A program made the translations under genes and the position numbers. A stretch of 5,304 nucleotides of DNA from Chitinophagaceae bacterium (GTDB lineage: Bacteria; Bacteroidota; Bacteroidia; Chitinophagales; Chitinophagaceae), in NCBI GenBank assembly GCA_016787105.1, contig JAEUVI010000008.1, positions 1 through 5,304 of the forward strand, in the 5' to 3' direction. The notes under the pieces are model-generated. The model was not told the DNA's origin and did no database searches. It worked only from the letters and a program-made list of their open reading frames with translations. This document shows positions 4,657 through 5,304 of this stretch, one piece after another. Position 1 is the stretch's first letter. The number at the start of each line of letters is the position of its first letter.

Positions 4657-5304
4657 ATGGAAAAAACACCGTTGACTTATGACGAAAATGCATTTACCAG
4701 CCGACTTTCATTAAAGTTGCTTGTAGACCTGCTGAGAAAATCAGTAGCCGAAGGCAATGCTGGTTCCCAAAAATTATATGGAGAATTGCTCGAACAATTT
4801 GACGCAAACCCCGAACTATTACAGCCACAGGATGATGATTCACTGGTACAAAAACACAGTGAACTGGTAGAAATGCTGCTTACAACTATTTTTCCACCTG
4901 CATCCTCTGTACGCGATAACCTGTATGCGGTTTCATTTCCTTTCCGTTTCAGCATCATCTATTCTTCTCATTCATTCCGTCAGTCTTTTATAAAACCAGG
5001 AACAAATGAAGTAGCTATTCCTGAAACATCGCTTGGCGAACAAATAGCCAATGAGAAATTATTATTTGCTTACAATATTATACTGAAAAAATATTTTGGT
5101 TACGAAGCCCCGGAAACTACAAGCATGGTTTATCCGTTCATAGATCCTGCTACCGGCCTTACCAAATATTTTGACTTGAATATTGATGCCCGCTTCATTG
5201 ATGTAAACCTTGTTGGTGAAATGCCCCAGGTTCCTGACAATATTATTTGCAGAAGAACCAACCAGCTTTTACCCATCGATCAGTTATTGAAAATTCTTCC
5301 TTTG
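4657..5304 (+). CDS. Uncharacterised protein, N-terminal 216 residues (3' end outside window)
   Basis: The frame from ATG 4657 is open for 216 codons to the window edge without a stop and has a good Shine-Dalgarno, so it is a real gene cut by the window. It has no signal peptide or membrane segment and looks cytoplasmic. Residues 1-80 are Leu/Glu-rich and helical, including LSLKLLVDLLRKSVAEG near residues 17-33 and SELVEMLLTTIFPP near 68-81. Residues 90-216 are mixed, with many aromatics (AVSFPFRFSIIYSSHSF; VYPFIDPATGLTKYFDLNID), as in a folded alpha/beta region. The layout reminds me of the N-termini of large Bacteroidota proteins annotated as GAF-domain proteins, but no GAF domain lies in the visible part and this is memory only. 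No function is assigned. The frame is easy to miss because it has no stop inside the window. Confidence 0.8.
   Translation, partial: MEKTPLTYDENAFTSRLSLKLLVDLLRKSVAEGNAGSQKLYGELLEQFDANPELLQPQDDDSLVQKHSELVEMLLTTIFPPASSVRDNLYAVSFPFRFSIIYSSHSFRQSFIKPGTNEVAIPETSLGEQIANEKLLFAYNIILKKYFGYEAPETTSMVYPFIDPATGLTKYFDLNIDARFIDVNLVGEMPQVPDNIICRRTNQLLPIDQLLKILPL

Noticed and set aside
4677..4958. Reverse-strand frame of 93 residues opposite the last gene
   Set aside because: Low-complexity Ser/Cys-rich translation typical of an antisense shadow; the + strand frame is open for 216 codons with a good ribosome binding site.

Overview
The window looks like chromosomal DNA of a Bacteroidota bacterium, most likely from the Chitinophagaceae or a near relative. 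Four things point there: a GldA-type ABC ATPase of the Flavobacterium gliding family; a DivIC/FtsB-like protein in the short Bacteroidota form; several TAnnTTTG boxes (the Bacteroidota -7 promoter consensus) just upstream of genes; and mostly absent or weak Shine-Dalgarno sequences. The family assignment rests on protein resemblance from memory and was not tested. All recognisable genes are on the + strand.

Layout: (1) 2-313, the 3' end of a beta-carbonic anhydrase gene. (2) 452-1366, gldA, the ATP-binding subunit of an ABC-2 type exporter, with a promoter-like box almost touching its ATG. (3) 1466-2755, eno, enolase with all catalytic and metal-binding residues. (4) 2756-2859, a spacer filled by an inverted pair of degenerate 7-bp repeats that can fold into a long hairpin. 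(5) 2860-3174, a DivIC/FtsB-like septum protein. (6) 3294-3524, a 76-residue uncharacterised protein with a strong ribosome binding site, followed by a clear intrinsic terminator at 3591-3625. (7) 3767-4411, nth, endonuclease III with an intact iron-sulfur motif. (8) 4412-4656, a spacer with several dyads and a possible 17-codon leader ORF. (9) 4657 to the window end, the N-terminal 216 residues of an unrecognised protein that runs off the edge.

The genes do not form one pathway. They cover CO2/bicarbonate balance, membrane export or gliding, glycolysis, cell division and base excision repair. The pairing of eno with a small FtsB/DivIC-type gene is known from distant phyla and is the most meaningful neighbourhood signal. 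gldA-eno-divIC-small gene could be read through as one unit ending at the terminator near 3600. nth probably has its own promoter, and the last gene starts after a 245-bp regulatory-looking spacer.

I see no mobile element, CRISPR array, tRNA, rRNA or obvious new multi-gene system. The points most worth a second look are the heptad inverted repeat between eno and divIC, the promoter boxes placed 4-6 nt before ATG (possible leaderless mRNAs), the small protein resembling an anti-sigma N-terminus without zinc ligands, and the dyad-rich leader of the last gene.
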